Source of the DNA: Alphaproteobacteria bacterium
Lineage (GTDB): Bacteria; Pseudomonadota; Alphaproteobacteria; ATCC43930; CGMCC-115725
Reading direction: 5' to 3'
Length of the DNA: 6,015 bases
Assembly (NCBI GenBank): GCA_030039815.1
Contig: JASHUW010000658.1
Coordinates: forward strand, 1-6,015
Shown: positions 5,465-6,015 of the stretch, one piece after another
Layout: each line of letters opens with the position of its first letter
How positions within the stretch are numbered: the first letter of the stretch is position 1
Program-made: the position numbers and the translations under genes
The notes under the pieces: model-generated
Databases searched by the model: none
Seen by the model: only the letters and a program-made list of their open reading frames with translations
What the model was told of the DNA's origin: nothing

Positions 5465-6015
5465 ATGAAGACAACGATCTTCGGCGCCGGCGCGGTCGGC
5501 GGTCATCTGGCGGCGCGGCTCGGCGCCGCCGGGGCGGAGGTGTCCGCGGTGTGCCGCGGCGCCCAGCTCGCGGCGATCGCCGAGTGCGGCATCACGCTGC
5601 AGATCCACGACGCGCGCTACCACGCCCGCATCCGCGCCACCGACCGGCCGGAAACGCTGGGTAAACAGGATCTCGTCATCGTCACGGTCAAATCCTCGGT
5701 GCTGCCGGAGATGGCATCGTCGATCGCGACGCTCTGCGGCCCCGACACCGCCGTCGTCTTCGCGATGAACGGCATCCCCTGGTGGTATCTCTACCGCGCC
5801 AAAGCAAGGCGCCGGCGCCCGATTTGTCGCGGCTCGATCCCCACGGCACGCTCGCCCGCGAGATCGGCCACGAGCGGGTCATCGGCTGCATGATCAACTC
5901 CGCCAACGAGGTCGTCGAGCCGGGGGTCATCAGGAATTCGCCGATGACCAAGAACAAGTTCACCCTCGGCGAGCCCGACGGCAGCGTGTCGCGCCGCATC
6001 CGGGCGATCTCGGAT
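5465..6015 (+). pseudogene. Ketopantoate reductase family (ApbA/PanE-like), frameshifted, 3' end beyond window
   Basis: The family reduces 2-dehydropantoate to pantoate with NADPH in CoA synthesis; many paralogues act on other 2-oxoacids. The ATG at 5465 follows AGGGA at 5454-5458. Residues 1-113 carry the Rossmann motif 'IFGAGAVGG' (G7, G9, G12), R31 for the NADPH phosphate, 'VTVKSS' (K76) and 'MNGIPWWY' (N102). After codon 113 (5801-5803) this frame becomes Arg-rich nonsense and stops at 5893. The true continuation ('LDPHGTLAREIGHERVIGC', 'ANEVVEPGVIR', 'FTLGEPDG') is open in another frame from about 5812 to 6015. One missing G in AAAGCAAGG would restore 'RAKGKAPAPDLSRLDP'. This is either a real frameshift, hence a broken gene, or a sequencing error; the clean reading on both sides suggests a recent event. 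The active-site C-terminal domain is cut by the window edge. Confidence 0.85.

Noticed and set aside
5438..5623. Longer N-terminus for the minus-strand anchored protein
   Set aside because: It would bury the signal peptide inside the protein and overlap the 5' part of the ketopantoate reductase gene.

Overview
The window looks like chromosomal DNA from a GC-rich alphaproteobacterium, most likely of the Hyphomicrobiales (Bradyrhizobium / Xanthobacteraceae-like). The reasons are strong G/C preference at third codon positions, family composition typical of that group, and two kinds of intergenic palindromic repeat that resemble the dispersed repeats common in these genomes. The taxonomic call is an inference from style, not a database match.

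Layout. (1) Positions 1-685, minus strand: the N-terminal 228 codons of a protein that runs off the left edge. It has a Pro/Gly-rich linker with an 'NPDEPRVPAG...GGGEWT' signature of the type seen in variable proteins of Rhizobiales. (2) Positions 686-988: a gene-free stretch packed with secondary structure, namely two tandem perfect hairpins built from CAGGAGG/CCTCCTG units and an inverted pair of CCCGGC-GAAA-GCCGGG elements. (3) Positions 989-2029, minus: a luciferase-like (LLM) flavin-dependent oxidoreductase. (4) Positions 2030-2317: a divergent intergenic region with a nested palindromic repeat and a 15-bp palindrome just upstream of the next gene. (5) Positions 2318-3151, plus: an amidohydrolase-2 family metal-dependent hydrolase. 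(6) Positions 3314-3568 and 3591-4994, plus: a small His-containing single-span membrane protein followed by an exported FecR-domain protein whose start codon lies in a perfect 9-bp hairpin. (7) Positions 5015-5437, minus: a small exported, C-terminally anchored protein with a carboxypeptidase-regulatory-like / NikL-like fold. (8) Positions 5465-6015, plus: a ketopantoate-reductase-family gene, frameshifted near 5801-5810 and cut by the right edge.

How the genes may work together. The LLM oxidoreductase and the amidohydrolase are divergent across about 290 bp. They are the kind of enzymes that open and hydrolyse ring or amide substrates in catabolism, so a shared pathway is plausible but unproven. 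The small membrane protein and the FecR-domain protein are co-directional and 22 nt apart, probably one transcript. The FecR protein has no sigma factor, anti-sigma region or TonB receptor next to it, so it is not a classical FecIRA system. The genes from 5015 onward form a divergent pair with only 27 nt between start codons.

No tRNA, rRNA, CRISPR array, insertion sequence or integrase was seen. I did not find a convincing new multi-gene system. The most distinctive observations are the SD/anti-SD-like hairpin array at 815-870, the start-codon hairpin at 3578-3599, the edge-truncated modular protein at 1-685, and the single-base frameshift in the last gene.
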